Positions 25,601-38,408 are shown, numbered from the stretch's first letter. The stretch: DNA of 64,000 nt from Ananas comosus (GCF_001540865.1 NC_033628.1:1798001-1862000); one strand, 5' to 3'. Notes: generated from the sequence alone by a model not told the origin. A program made the numbers and translations.

Positions 25601-28600
25601 TTAGTGACTTGGTTAGTACTGAGTAAATATGCTCGCATGCAATTCGGTTCAGTGGCATCAAAAGTTGAGAATGATATTTTGAGAATGCAGGGCCTAATTG
25701 TCGGAACAAGGTTGTTCTGGTGGTTGGCGTCTCTACATGGTGAACTTTTTAAAGAGGCAAATTTAGAAACATTCGGTCAGGTTCACAAAAATTCACCTAG
25801 CACAAATCTCTGGCAAGTTGATGCCAAATTGACAGTCGGTTCTATTGATTTGTCGATTTTGTTGATTACTCAATTTTGGATTTTGCTCCAATTACCTACA
25901 TTTTGGTAGGAATGTGCTTGGATGGCAATGATAATGTTTTAGCGTTCCCAAGAGAAGAGCAGCAGATTTTGACATGCTTAAAATTTACTTTAAAAATTGT
26001 AAATACTTATATTCTTACAAATGTAAAATTTGCAGAGTTCTCTTGCGGACCTTCCTTTGAAGAACTACTACAGATTTGTTCTTCCCTCAATGGTATATAA
26101 TCATATTTGCTAGTACTAAAATGTGCGTTCTTTTCTTCTGTTCTAACTTAACCTTATAATCTAGGATGACTACAGCACCACCGATTATTCCGTACATGGC
26201 CCTAAAGCATTCTTTCCAAATATGCCTTTGTCCAAGACACTCACCATGAACATTGATGTTCCGGAACCATGGCTTGTTGAGCCAGTTGTTGCCATGTAAG
26301 TTGCTTAATTATTATTATTTTTCTTACTAAATGAAGGTATCAGAAGAAGACAATTAGCTGATTAAGTTTAACTGATGCCACTTTTTGTATTCTATCAGCC
26401 ATGACTTGGACAATATTTTGTTAGAGAACCTACATGATGTGAGGACCTTGCAAGCAGTGTTTGAACTTGAAGCACTTCTTCTGACAGGTTTGACTAATTC
26501 CTTAATGGGAGATATGCTAATATTCCCCTATAAGTCATGAATTTTACACATATGCCTTTGTAAAATCTGAATCATCTTTTATGTGCCTTTAACAACTTAA
26601 TTCTCTTACTTATATACCACCGATGCCTTCGAAATTTTGTTATATGCATGGGTCTGTTAGTATATAGATGTTAATGTGAAAGCTCCTTCGTTGATGTTAG
26701 ATTGATCCTATGAGGAATCTGATAGATTTAAGAAAAAAATCCTACATATCCAGGTCGGCTTAGGATCTGGAGTGATTGAGACAGAATCTTATTAGAAGAT
26801 ATTGTCTTTCAGGTCACTGTTCAGAAAAGGATCGGGACCCACCCCGAGGACTCCAGTTGATTCTCGGTACAAAACAAAGGCCTCATTTGGTGGATACACT
26901 TGTCATGGCAAACTTGGGCTACTGGCAAATGAAAGTTTCTCCTGGGGTATGGTATCTACAGCTTGCTCCCGGTCGAAGCTCAGAGCTCTACATGTTGAAG
27001 GAAACTGGAAATGGAAACAAATCTTATCCGTCTTCCAAGCTTATTACTATAAATGACTTCAGGGGTAAACTTATACACTTAGAGGTTCAGAAGAGAAGAG
27101 GAAAGGAACACGAGGACTTGTTAAATGCTTCTGGTGACGACCAACTTCAGGAAAAGAAGAAGGTATGTTCTTGTACAAATTATAGGTCAAAACACAATTC
27201 TTTCAAAGTCTAAAATGTTTACCTATTTCATGGTTGTTGTTCGGCAGGAAAGCAATAACAGGTGGAATACCAATATTTTGAAGTGGGCGTCTGGGTTGAT
27301 TGGTGGAAATGGATCGTCAAGAAAGCAAAATGAGACTATCCTGGTTATTTGCTTTCTTCTCTTTAGTTTGTTTTCCTGACGGCAACTGTTGTTTTTATAT
27401 TATTATAGGGAGATGTTACATTCCAATATCAAAGAAAACATGGTAAAGAAGCTAAAGAAAACAAATTTGTTCACTCAGTACTAAGTAGATTCTGAAGAAA
27501 ACAGTCAAGATGTAGAAAGAGTGTTTAGGGGTGGAACCTGAGTGTGTATGGGAGAGTGCAGAGCAAAACAAACCTCACTTTTCCTTTCTAACTAGAAAAA
27601 TTAATTTTGTTCTATAGAGATGCCATAAAATCCGTGTTCAATCAACCAAGCTTTCTGAGGACACTTTTTTTTAAAAATCCATAATCATCTGCTCCCTAGT
27701 GGCTCCTGTCAATAGGCGATTGATTACGAAAAACATATTAAATCATCTTAAATCTTTGCAAACATGAAGAAGATAGATTACCAGAAACAAGTAATTTGTC
27801 ATATTCGAGGAATGATATTAGATATTGTTATTATTATTTTTGCATCTGAGAGTAGTAATATTGTTATTATTATTTTTTTTGGTGGAAAATTGCCAACAAT
27901 ATTGGTATGAACTTTTGCATTTCAGGATCTAAAGGGTGGAAGGCATGGGGAGACAATTAATATATTTTCTGTTGCTTCTGGACACCTGTAAGTGGAAAAT
28001 CACTTTTGTTTTTAAAAAAATTATCCACAAAATTACTTTGTAGTAAACCTATTTGCGACCATTTTGTAAATCTGTAACTCTTCTGTCAAATATTCTACCA
28101 GTAAAACCATATAAACTCATGATTCAGAATCTGTAACTCTCGTATTAAGTATTCTACCAGAGAAAACATAAAAAACTCGAGCTTCAGAGTCTGTTAGAAG
28201 GGTGATGAATGATTCTGTTCTGTTGACACTTGAAACTGATTGATGATTTTTTTAAATACTAAGATTCAGAGTCTGTTAAAAGGGCAATGTGTGGCACAAA
28301 GTTATGATATTACTGCTCTCCTATGCTTTCTGATCAAATATGGCTAGGAGTTGTTTTTGTTGCACATAAGTTTGCCTACACTGCATTTGCTGCTGTAGTG
28401 CAATTGACCTGCATTCATTTGGCATGTAACAACAGCCTGAGCTATCTTATTTCTGGTCCATCACTCATCCTTGGCAGCAGGGTCGCAGAGATCGAAGGCA
28501 TACTTAGACCATAGGATTACTTCCGCTGCCTTCCCTTTTTTCTTTCTTTCTCCCCTTCATACACCCACAGAAAGAGGTAAACGAAAAAGATGAACTGCTG

Positions 28601-30899
28601 ATGCAACCATTGCAGCCATCTTAACACAGGGAGCTAAGAATCCACAACTGCAGCCATCTAAATGCGGAGTCAAGAATCCATTTAAGAATGTCCCACTGTT
28701 TATTGTAGCAGGCCATCTTTAATGATCAATGCAGCTGGCATTGTTCTTGTGATTCCCTGCACAAGAATGCAAACAGCACAAGAACCTGTGTAGACTTACA
28801 AAGTCAAACATGAGATAGCTCAAATTTTTTTCCCCGTCAGAAAGTATTGTCTCAGAATATTTGTTATTCAAGCTATTTTGTCTTCCATTTTTTGGGGGGG
28901 GAGGGAGATTTTCTGAATTCACAGGCTCGTACCATGTATATACTGATCTGTCGTTAGTGTATTCTTCTTTGAATGATAATTTACGACTTTGATTTCATAA
29001 TCTTTCTTAATTATGCAGCTATGAGCGCTTCCTCAAGATCATGATATTGAGTGTTCTTAAGAATACTCTACGACCAGTCAAATTTTGGTTCATAAAAAAT
29101 TATCTCTCCCCTCCATTCAAGGTATCTATGTGTTTTTTTGTTTTTTGGTCCAGTAATGTGGTAAAACTATTGCTTGTTAACTTTCTAACTCCACATGTAG
29201 GATGTTATCCCATATATGGCACAAGAGTATGGATTTGAGTATGAGCTTATCACCTACAAGTGGCCCACATGGTTGCACAAACAGAAGGAGAAGCAGCGGA
29301 TCATTTGGGCTTATAAAATCTTATTTCTTGATGTCATATTTCCTCTTTCGCTCAAGAAGGTTTTCAGAAATTTTCTCACATCACTGTTAATTGTTATTCG
29401 TCTTATTTCTTTCTCAAAAATTTAGTGGCTAGTTTTTTGTTTTGCTGTATGAAAATTTTTAAACAAACTGCTCGCTGTATTTTGAAGTTGGGTAAAAATG
29501 TAGGGTACATTTATATGCAAAAATTTCTAAACATCTTTGTGCCTATGTAAGCATGAATGACTTCTCCATGTTCCCCTCCTGGTACTTTGTGCAGGTAATT
29601 TTTGTTGATGCAGATCAAGTTGTTAGAGCAGACATGGGAGAGCTCTATGACATGGATCTGAAAGGGAGGCCTCTTGCGTATACACCATTCTGTGACAATA
29701 ATAAAGAGATGGATGGATATCGATTTTGGAGACAGGTTAATATCCTTATTAACTATGGACTTCTAGATCTTTACAGAAAATTTAGAGAAATTTTCTTTCT
29801 TCTTTTTTTTTTTTTTTTTTTTTTTTTTTTCTAGCATTGCATTCTGAAACTCTTATGTTTTCTTGTAAAAGGGTTTCTGGAAGGATCATTTACGAGGAAA
29901 ACCCTACCATATAAGGTAGATGNTTTTTTTTTTTTTTTTTTTTTTTTTTTCTTTTTTCTAGCATTGCATTCTGAAACTCTTATGTTTTCTTGTAAAAGGG
30001 TTTCTGGAAGGATCATTTACGAGGAAAACCCTACCATATAAGGTAGATGGAATTTTCATCTTGTTATATTCCGTTTGATCAGTTAAGATTTGATGTGCAC
30101 TGACACTTGATCTACAGTGCTTTATATGTTGTTGATCTGGTCAAGTTTCGGCAAATGGCGGCTGGTGATACGCTGAGGGTATATTATGAAACCCTCAGCA
30201 AGGATCCCAACAGTCTCTCCAATCTTGATCAGGTAAAGTTCTCGAGAGTTTATTCAATTTTGAAGACGGTAAATCTCCCATATCTTCTAAGCCTTAATTT
30301 ACAAGTACAAAGACGAATGAAACTGCATTTATGGTTAACAGCAGTCACGGCCATAATGTTGCTTCCTCTGGGAATATAAATTTTCACTGCATAAGATGTA
30401 TTGGCATATTCACCAGTTGTATAAGATGCACCGGAAGCACAGTTATAGAAAGGATTATTATAAACATCTTGCTATATACAGGACCTTCCAAACTATGCGC
30501 AGCACACGGTACCGATATTCTCTCTCCCACAAGAATGGTTATGGTGTGAGTCTTGGTGTGGGAACGCGACGAAGTCAAGGGCAAAGACCATTGATCTCTG
30601 CAACAATCCCATGACAAAGGAGCCAAAGCTACAGGTAATTTAACTCTTCATTTAATTTTTTTAAAAAAATTTTCTCTACTATTTTCTCCAAGTTGCATAT
30701 CATCCAATCTTTTTTCTCTGTTCTGAAGGGTGCTAGAAGAATAATATCCGAGTGGGTTGATCTCGATGCGGAGGGGAGAAGAGTAACCGAAAAAATCTTA
30801 GGGGAACAACTAGAGCCACCCGAGTCAGTTCCACCTCCACCACCTGACAGTTCAAAAGGCGATAACAATGAAGATACAGAATCCAAGTCTGAGTTGTGA
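13625..30899 (+). CDS. UGGT: UDP-glucose:glycoprotein glucosyltransferase, ER folding sensor; 37 exons, 1631 codons
   Basis: ER-lumen enzyme that reglucosylates N-glycans of misfolded glycoproteins so they rebind calnexin/calreticulin (EBS1 in Arabidopsis). A signal peptide spans about residues 12-34 (Leu-rich core, AGAE). The thioredoxin-like/beta-sandwich region follows ([33 protein letters not shown]), then the GT24 catalytic domain from about residue 1326 with FVDADQ (DAD near 1429-1431), AYTPFCDNN and LPQEWLWCE. The C-terminus is KSEL, an H/KDEL-like ER-retention signal. I placed 37 exons, e.g. 13625-13803, 14622-15026, 18357-18509, 20157-20225, 26813-27162, 29201-29359, 29595-29735, 30118-30232, 30482-30634, 30729-30899; every phase closes, counting the 44-nt exon once. 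The length matches the family. Odd points: a GC-AG intron after 18751, and a duplicated 44-nt exon around an N at 29923. Confidence 0.96.
18752..18868 (+). other. Probable GC-AG intron in UGGT
   Basis: The exon ends PCGVE at 18751 and is followed by GCATGT, not GT; the next exon (TIDMLLSLY) starts after TTTATAG at 18869 in phase 0. Using the next GT instead breaks the frame, so a GC donor is the only simple solution. Confidence 0.75.
21992..22138 (+). mobile_element. Possible short solo LTR (TRIM-like) in a UGGT intron
   Basis: A 147-bp segment begins TGATGGAATAGTCCCACATC and ends GGGCTGGGTTGTTACA, i.e. TG...CA borders with a typical plant short-LTR composition. No five-base target duplication could be confirmed, so this is tentative. 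It lies in the large intron 21155-22561. Confidence 0.35.
29803..30050 (+). repeat. Duplicated UGGT exon block around a single N (assembly duplication)
   Basis: A poly-T run, CTAGCATTGCATTCTGAAAC and the 44-nt exon encoding [14 protein letters not shown] occur twice, 29803-29922 and 29924-30050, separated only by N at 29923. The exon copies (29872-29915 and 29999-30042) are identical. Including both would shift the frame, because 44 is not a multiple of three. The noisy inverted copy (61858-61990) has the block once. Confidence 0.9.
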
Positions 30900-32700
30900 G
30901 TTTTCACATAGGTTTTATTTAAATTTCTATATTTAACAAACTTCTCTCTTTAATTGCTTTCAAGATCAAAGCATTCAATTTGGTGCTTCGCCTCAGCAAA
31001 ATGGTCTTGAATCATACATTCACGAGTCCATGACACTAGGGCAAAATGCCCAGCAAATCATTTTTTCGGGCAGATATCTCTTCATGAGACATTTTTGTAG
31101 GGTAAATGTCTTTGGGTTAACCCAAGAGGGGAAAATTAGTGCCTTTTTTTTAAAAAAACTTTTTACTTTTATTTTGATGATAGTGTTATCCGACATTAGA
31201 ATTTATCAAATAATAACAGTTGTTGACTCTTTTCTCTACCTCTTTGTGAATGGTTACTGGGAACTCACAACATTTCCTTCCTCGCATTGTTCTATTTCTT
31301 TTGAGTAGCTTTTTGATTTTGGTATGTAGTTCATATTTCGTAGTTTTGGTCAAATCCAATTTCTGGAACAATTCCAGATATTTTAGTCCTCGATTGGTAT
31401 TGGTGCAATTCTTTTCTTCTTTTGTTAAGCGAAAAAAAGGAAAACAAAAAAAAAACAATGTAGTTGAATTTGTCGGCCGGTGGACTTTTTCGTTCTTGTT
31501 GTTGCTCAATGTAGAAAGGCATCACTGAAAGTTACTGCTAAATTTTTATTTTTTATTGTTAAATAAAATATTATAGACTTGTAGACAGCAAGTGCTCTGT
31601 TGTTTGCTTGCACATTCTATTGCAAAGAATTTATGCTGAGAAAAATAATATAAGCAGCAATAAGTATATCTCTCTCTTTTATTTTTATTTTTACTTTTTT
31701 TTGGTGAGAAATGAGTTTCTCTATTGAGCATTACTATTATTATAAGCTCTACATTTTTCTCTCTACAAAATTTGTCAAAGTTGCACTTTTGGTTCTTAAA
31801 CCATGAGACGTGATATTTTGGTTCTTAGATTTTAATTTATTGTAATTTTTGGCTCGATGTTTATGAATTATTACAATCAATTTTTGTAATGTAATATAGT
31901 TAGCTAAATATTAGGCCTTGTTTGGTGACGTCCTCATTCGGTATCCTGTTTGTTTGTTTATTTTTTTTTTAAAAAATTTGTATATCAAAAGATGTAGGAA
32001 TGAACAGTAAATTGTTTAAGATCTTATCATTCAAAATTTTTTTTGACAGTAAAAAATAAAAAGTTGAAAAATTATATATTTTCACCTTTCAAAATATTTG
32101 AAAATAAGTTGTTATTTGTCACTTGAGCGGATGTATATCATGCATTGTAAGGTAACTAATAATAACAAAAGAAAACTTTTTCTTTCAAAACATTAAATTA
32201 TATAGAATTGGTGTTTAAAAAGGTCTGTTTCTATACCTCTCTTTTAATTGTTACAAATGGGTAGAGACTATGATACTGTAACGATCTAATTCATCAGCAC
32301 TAATATTTTGTTTGGTACATCTAATCCACTAACACTAATATTTTGGTATGTACAAACAATTTGCTCAAAACATTTATTAGGCTCAATTATCAATTCAGGT
32401 ATGCCTGTCACATACAAGTTTTTCACATTTTTTCATATTATTCTATGTGGAACAATTGAATTGTCAGAGACCTTTTTTTTTTTAATAAATCATCCAGAAC
32501 AATCTAACAATTACTAACGATATAATTTAATCAAATCCCATTCATTTAGGCACCCTATTTAGTGTAGTATCCGTATATCTAAATTAACCAAACTTTATGC
32601 ATAGAATTATTATTATACACATTATTACAACTCCAACCCAAAAAAAAAAAAAAAAAAAAAAAAAACAAGTACAGTATAAATGTGCCCTATTCTAATTTTT
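30900..32700. other. UGGT 3' region and intergenic spacer
   Basis: AT-rich; a plus-strand AATAAA at about 31562 is a candidate polyadenylation signal for UGGT. A poly-A run at about 32640-32665 and several T-rich runs are present. No gene recognised. Confidence 0.5.
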
Positions 32701-32719
32701 TTAAATTTTAAACCTCGTT

Positions 32720-33474
32720 CTACTTTACCTTAGCCCACACCTTCAAAACCAACCAAAACGAAATGAACAGCTGCGTAATCGACACAAACGCTAGCACGAG
32801 AACGAGCCGATCCCTCACACTCGCCGCCCCCTCCGCTCGCCACGTGGCCGACGGAGCATCCGCCGCCACGTCATCCTGTCGTCGTCGGCGACGGCGACGG
32901 TGACGGTGAGGTGGTGGTGGTGGTGGTGGTGGTGCCACCTCGGATGCCGGAGCCTCCACGTGGCCTCCTCTTATTGGACTGAAGCAGGCCGCGGCGTCCA
33001 CGAACTCGTCCTCCTCGGTGTTCGACGAAATGCCGCAGAGAGCGTTTCTGTGCAACGAAGGAACAGCCACTTCATCAGCTTCAAATTTTGGATTTGAATT
33101 TGAATTCGCAGGCGAAGAATCGAGTATCAAAGAAGCATCTTTGGTTGTATGAACGACTTCTTCTTCTTTGTTAGTTTGTGGTTCATGCAGGGTTGCATTT
33201 AACGGCGATTCGTGGCTTGTTTTGGCATTTTCCTCGTTCGCAGCAACACCATTGTCTTGTGTCTTGTGTACAGAGCTCTCTTCTTCTTCTTCTTCTTCTT
33301 CTTCTTCTTCTTTTTCTTGCTGCAGTTCTCTCTCTCCTTCCCTTCATCATCGTCGTCGTCGTCCTCCTCCGTCCCTCGCCCGACCACCAGAATCAGCGAC
33401 CGGCACTTCTTCAGCGGCTCGGCGTTCGACCCCGCGCCTTCCCTGAGGAGAAGAGCAAGCCGTGATCTCTTCGT
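32720..33474 (-). CDS. C-terminal part of an unrecognised protein with a C-terminal membrane anchor
   Basis: The minus-strand frame reads through an acidic tract (E-rich, from GAA repeats), SVHKTQDNGVAANEEN, a Ser/Asn-rich stretch, EEDEFVDAAACFSPIRGGH, a Pro run, an Arg run, then RLVLVLAFVSITQLFISFWL, a hydrophobic helix about 15 residues before the TAA stop at 32720. This looks like a tail-anchored or single-pass protein with a basic region before the membrane. I do not recognise the family. The upstream end is unclear: the DDDDDDEGKERE frame and the EEEEESS frame differ by one base near the trinucleotide repeats, so an indel error is likely, and the N at 33475 joins it artificially to the NLR. 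Confidence 0.55.
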
Positions 33475-33475
33475 N

Positions 33476-36400
33476 GAATACCCGTGAACATGCTCGATAT
33501 CTTTTATGAGCTCCCAATTCGCACCACCGATGGTGCACCTCTTGAGCAGTTCATCTGAGCATGCCAAATCCAATGACCGAATTGTCGAGGAGTTTAATCC
33601 CACCCATTGCGGAATTTCCTGCATGTCGTAGTCGTAAATGTGCACTCGTCGTAGCGAACCGATTGTCTCTACAGTCTTCAATGCAGGGCAGTAGCTTATG
33701 CTAAGCTCTTTGAGGGAGGGGAGGTTTGTGATCTTTTCTAATCTGGGCGTGTTCCACACGCTGAGTTCTTCAAGTGTTTCGAGGTTCTCAATGACTTCGA
33801 GAATCTTCGCGTCAACCACCCATAACTCTCGTAGTGCAGTGGCACGTTGGAGGCCGTCGGGTAAGGATCTCACTTTAGGGCAGCTTTCGAGCTGGAACGA
33901 TTGCAGAAGTGGGAGCGTCCCGGTTTCGAATCCGGACCAGTTTGCTAAATTGGCCATGTTTCGTATATGAAACTTTTCCAGTTTGGGAAATGCCACCTGT
34001 TCTTCGGTCCCTACCATCTCGTCGCCGATGGCCTCAATTACGTAAGAGTCTGTTATGGACAGAAATTTCAATTTGGGGAGTTGCCCTAGCGGTGGAAGCC
34101 GTCGGCAGAGCCTACAGTTACTAAGATCTAGTCGACGGAGATTCGGAAGCAAAGCAGTTGATATCCAAGATGGGTACTTTGTGCCGAAGTAGTTAGTGAT
34201 CTTAAGAGACTCCAAGCATGGTGGGGGGCAGAGCTCCTCGAAGATCTCTTCAACTCTTTTTATGGTCGTCGGGAGCTCAAATGAGTAATAGTCTCTGCTC
34301 TCACTGCTACAACCTAACTCGAGCTCCGTCAAATGAGGCTTGTTCTTAAGTTCCGCCCCCCGTGCATTGATATGGTTCATGGCCCTCTCCAAGTTCACAA
34401 TTTGGAGTGTTCTAAGTTCCGAAAGATGCTTGATCTCTTCTAAAGTGCACCCATTCAGCTCTTCCTCAGACGCTACCGCACCATTCACGACGAAGCCCGA
34501 TAGTGTGTTGAGGAGTTTCAACTTACCTATTTTAAATGGCACATCACTGATCTCAGTCCCTGCAAGATCAAGGCTTCTTAGCCTTCTTAGCTGTTCGAGT
34601 CCCTTCGGAAGGGCACGGAGTCGCTTACACTCTTTGAGGCCTAAGAATTGAAGGTTCCATAGATGCCTAATAGATTCGGGGATTTCTCTAAGCCTTGTTG
34701 AAGAAAGATTGAGGTACCTAAGGTGTACTAAATTTCTCAATGTGTCTGGAATTTGCTTGATTGCTGTTTCACTAAGGTCTAAGACGCGGAGGCAACGAAG
34801 CTTTACAAAGACGTCGTCCAAGCCACCCCCTTTTAATGGATTCATGGAGAGAAGCAATGTTCTGAGGCTCTCTTGCTTTTTGACTTCATTGGGGATTCCC
34901 ATTATTTCTTTGCTCGCGAGTGATACGCGTCGAGTCGTTGATGAGAGGTCAAATTCGAGATCGTCCTTGAAAATTTCTTCTCGCGAGAGGAATTGCGCCA
35001 AAGATTGTAAGAGGGTATGCATCTTGAAACTTTTCCCGTTATGGTATTCGTGCTCTATTTGCAGCAGATTTCTTACTACTAATTCATTGCAGTACTCTTC
35101 TGCTATCTCTTCTAGCGTAGAATCATCTTTTTTCATCTCAACCAATCCCTCTGAGATCCATTGCTGAATAAGAATGCGTCGATTAATAGTAAAATCTGCA
35201 GGAAATAATGAGCAATAGAGAAAGCATTGTCTCAAATGAGGCGGCAAATCATTGTAGCTTAAATAAAGAGCTCCCATTACTTCCTGAGGAGGAAGCTCTT
35301 TCCAAGACCATGATTTGCTTTCATAGACTCGCTTCCATTCTTTTTTACTTCGCTCCCTAGTTCTCAAAACACCTGCTATCGTCTTGATTGCCAAAGGAAG
35401 GCCGTTGCATTTCCCGACAATTTTTTTCCCAATATTTCTCAAATTGTGAATTTCCTCCTCATTTGGAGTTACTGATCGACTGAGCAACATCCAACCATGT
35501 TCGGTCGACAATTGTTTCACATTATGGACATGAACAGCCCCCATTTTCTTAGCGACACTTTCGTATCTCGTTGTAATTAAAACTCTACTGCCTCTAGCGC
35601 CATCTTTTAATGGAGTTTTCAACAAATCCTCCCAGATTTGTGCATCCCATACATCATCGAGTACCAGCAGGAATCTTTTTTGTGCTATTGTTTTCGCCAA
35701 AATGGGCTCAAGCTGAGCAATAAATCTTGCCTCAGTAGAATCTCCGCCAGCTAAGTCGATGATCTTCGTGAGGAGGCTGGTATCCGATAAGTCTTTCGAG
35801 ACACAGACCCATAATATTATTTCGAAAACACCCCTTATTCTTTCATTCTCGTTTATCCTTTTAGCAAGAGTCGTCTTTCCAATCCCGCCCAGCCCGACTA
35901 TCGCAAAGAGAAGGTGATCCTCTTTCTCCTTTTCTGTTAACATCTTAACCAAATTATCAGTATCAGTCTCTATATCTGTTCCAACAGTGTCAGACTCGAG
36001 TACTTGAGACATTTTACGACTTAATTTGGTTGTCTGCTTATTGGGCACTGTTGATATTAGCAGGAGCTGAGATTTTCCCTTTAAGATGGCATTCACTTTC
36101 TGATTTAGACGCCTTAGATTGTTCGCAATCTCGTAACGAAGCTCAACTTTGTCGCAGCAAGAAACTATAGGGAGAAGCGGACGTCCCTGTGCAGATAAAG
36201 AATATCCCTAAGTTCATAGCTAATCTACAAGATGTTTGAGGAATGGTACAATTGATTTGTCAGAAATATTTGTAGAAATTTGAAACTAAACTAGGCACAC
36301 AAGAAATGATCATTTACTAAGATTTTATCATAAAAAATAGGTGTCTTTTGTACAAAAACATCTACGCAAAACTAAAATCAGAACAGCCATAGTCGAACAC

Positions 36401-36762
36401 TTTAAATTCGTCGATCTTAAACTCTTACCGAAAATAACAATAATCCAACTATGAAACTTGTGTAGTATTGCACTTGCCTGTTGTTCCTTGGTTTTGTGCT
36501 TCTCTGCTTCAATCCAACACTGGTCAATGATGTTATCAGCTTCATAGATGGTTTCTCTCAACTCTTTCAACCAGTTCTTGATTTCGTCGTTTTGCGTCTT
36601 CTTCTTCTCAGCGTCCTCAAGAAACTCTGTTACCATCTCGAGCCTTCTCTGAAGCTTCTTTGCATCTCCTGTAATGCCCAAAAGCTTCGTTACCTCGCTC
36701 TTCATCAACTCGCCCAATCGAGTGGCCATATCCGGAATGAAGGCGCTTAGAATCATCGCCAT
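33476..36762 (-). CDS. CC-NB-LRR (CNL) disease-resistance-like protein, 3' end cut by an assembly gap
   Basis: Intracellular immune receptor of the RGA type. Exon 1 (36762-36478, 95 codons) is the Rx-type coiled coil (FLEDAEKKK; EADNIID in place of the EDVID core). Exon 2 (36186-33476) holds the NB-ARC: P-loop GLGGIGKTT (about residues 193-201), RNBS-A, kinase-2 FLLVLDDVW with the CC-type Trp (about 267-275), RITTR-like ITTRYES, GLPL (about 357) and RNBS-D QCFLYCSLFP. The MHD motif reads MHT (about 484-486). LRRs of the LxxLxxLxLS type run from about residue 525 to the gap (e.g. LRCLRVLDLS, LVHLRYLNLS). The intron has a GC donor (see separate entry). The frame runs on through N at 33475 into unrelated sequence, so the true C-terminus is missing; about 1000 residues are visible. 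Confidence 0.93.
36187..36477 (-). other. Probable GC-AG intron in the NLR
   Basis: Exon 1 ends KEQQ with donor CAG/GCAAGT, the optimal GC-donor consensus; exon 2 starts GRPLLPIVSCC after GTGCACAG. A GTAAGAG site farther on gives the wrong phase and a stop. Length 291 bp. Confidence 0.75.
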
Positions 36763-37201
36763 CTCCTTTATCAGGTGTTGTACATCCTTATTTTCGCCTC
36801 TTTGATCTATCTTCTACATCGAAGAATCGATAGAGTCGGTCAATTTCTTATATTAAGATTACAATAGAGGAGAAATGGAGATAGATGTTTGACTTTATAC
36901 TGCTGATGGACATGGACAAGTTCTAAATTAGAGGATTGAGATTCTTTCACATTGAATTTAAAATGGGGTAGTTTTTGTTGTGAAGAAAACAAAAGTTGAG
37001 AATCATTTCCTAGAAAATGGGTTGTGTATGGTTTTGTTGATTCTATAACCTTATTGTGTCTTGAATTAGGAATACATGGGCTTTAATTATTCAAGGTTGA
37101 CTTTTTGTGACAGTAGTTTTTTTTTTTTTTTTTTGGTAAAAACATAGTTAGTTATGTAGCTGTTGAGAACTTAATTTATTATTAGTAGTATTATAATTTA
37201 A

Positions 37202-38408
37202 GGGGCAATTTCATGGATACCCCTCTCAAAGTCTAAAATATCATAGATGTCCCTATAAAATTTAAAATATCACCTACACCCCTGTAAATACAAAAAATTA
37301 TCATCAATACCTTTACTGTTAGTTACGTTAGCTTTACCATAGTTATTAAAGGGTTAAAGATGGGTTGACTTTTAAAATGACTTATTTACCCTCAAGGTTC
37401 TCTTAAGTAAAAATGTATGGAGATCCCCTCAACTTATGCCATTTTGAAACTGCTCCCTCAACTTTATTTTTTTAGTTGATATCCATTTCAGTGTATGAAA
37501 AAAATGAGAATTTTTTAGTTTTTTTGATAATTTCACCAAATCTAGTTGCTCTATTTATATTTTATCGAATAAATAATTATATATAAAAATTTAAATGAAA
37601 ATAATGTTAAAAAATTATCTGATCTTTCTTTAATTTTGAAAGCTAAAATTTTTTTTAATCAAAATTATTCTCGATAATTTTATCTGCATTAAATGCATTA
37701 AAAAACTGAAACATAATATATTTTAGCTTTCGAACAAAACTCTCTTTTTGTTTCAATCGACAGAATAATTCATGCATATAGTTATGTGATTTACTTTTGC
37801 TTAAATAGGAAAAAAATAAAATCTATAATTTATTTCAAAATTACTATTACTAATTAGGAATATAAATTGATAAAGATACGCAATTTTATCTGAACTCGAT
37901 TTAAAATGAGATAAGCTTAATCAATGCTGAATAGGAATAGTTTCAGTTATAGATATCAAAAAATAAAATCCCATCGTATGTAAATTCAGTTATGCGTTTG
38001 GTCTATATTTAAACTGAACTTGAACCGAAATCCGAAACTAAAAACAAAACCAAAATTAGATAAAAACATACTATATATAAAATATAATTTTTATATATTT
38101 TTTAATAATTAATATATATTAATGATTTAATTTAATATGTATATATTAAATACTCAAATTTAGATTTACAAAATTATCTTGAAATACCTATTAGTATTTT
38201 TATTATTAAGTATTAATAAGAGATAAAGGGTAAAAATGGTATTTTGAAAATTTAACTCCGTTTCAAATGGGACCTAACGGATCTAAACTAATAGAGGGCA
38301 TTTATGATAATTTTTAACCTATTGGAGAGTATTTGTGATATTATCAATTTTAGAAGGGTATTGATGAAATTAATAGTTTCTGGAAGGGCATCTATGAAAT
38401 TATTCCAT
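37202..38408. mobile_element. Mutator-type (MULE) non-autonomous element, 1.2 kb
   Basis: The ends GGGGCAATTTCATGGATACC and (reverse complement) GGAATAATTTCATAGATGCC begin long imperfect inverted repeats. The element is flanked by an exact 9-bp duplication, ATAATTTAA (37193-37201 and 38409-38417). The core is AT-rich with no transposase. It lies between the NLR promoter and the P450 gene. The inverted copy at about 53255-53275 has an empty site. Confidence 0.88.

Noticed and set aside
29872..30042. Tandem exon duplication in UGGT as a real alternative exon
   Set aside because: Copies are identical including intron flank, separated by N at a homopolymer, 44 nt each would break the frame, and the second arm has one copy.
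33199..33474. NLR with an integrated Lys-rich C-terminal domain
   Set aside because: The link passes through an N; the downstream codons are GAA repeats in the wrong frame of a separate gene.
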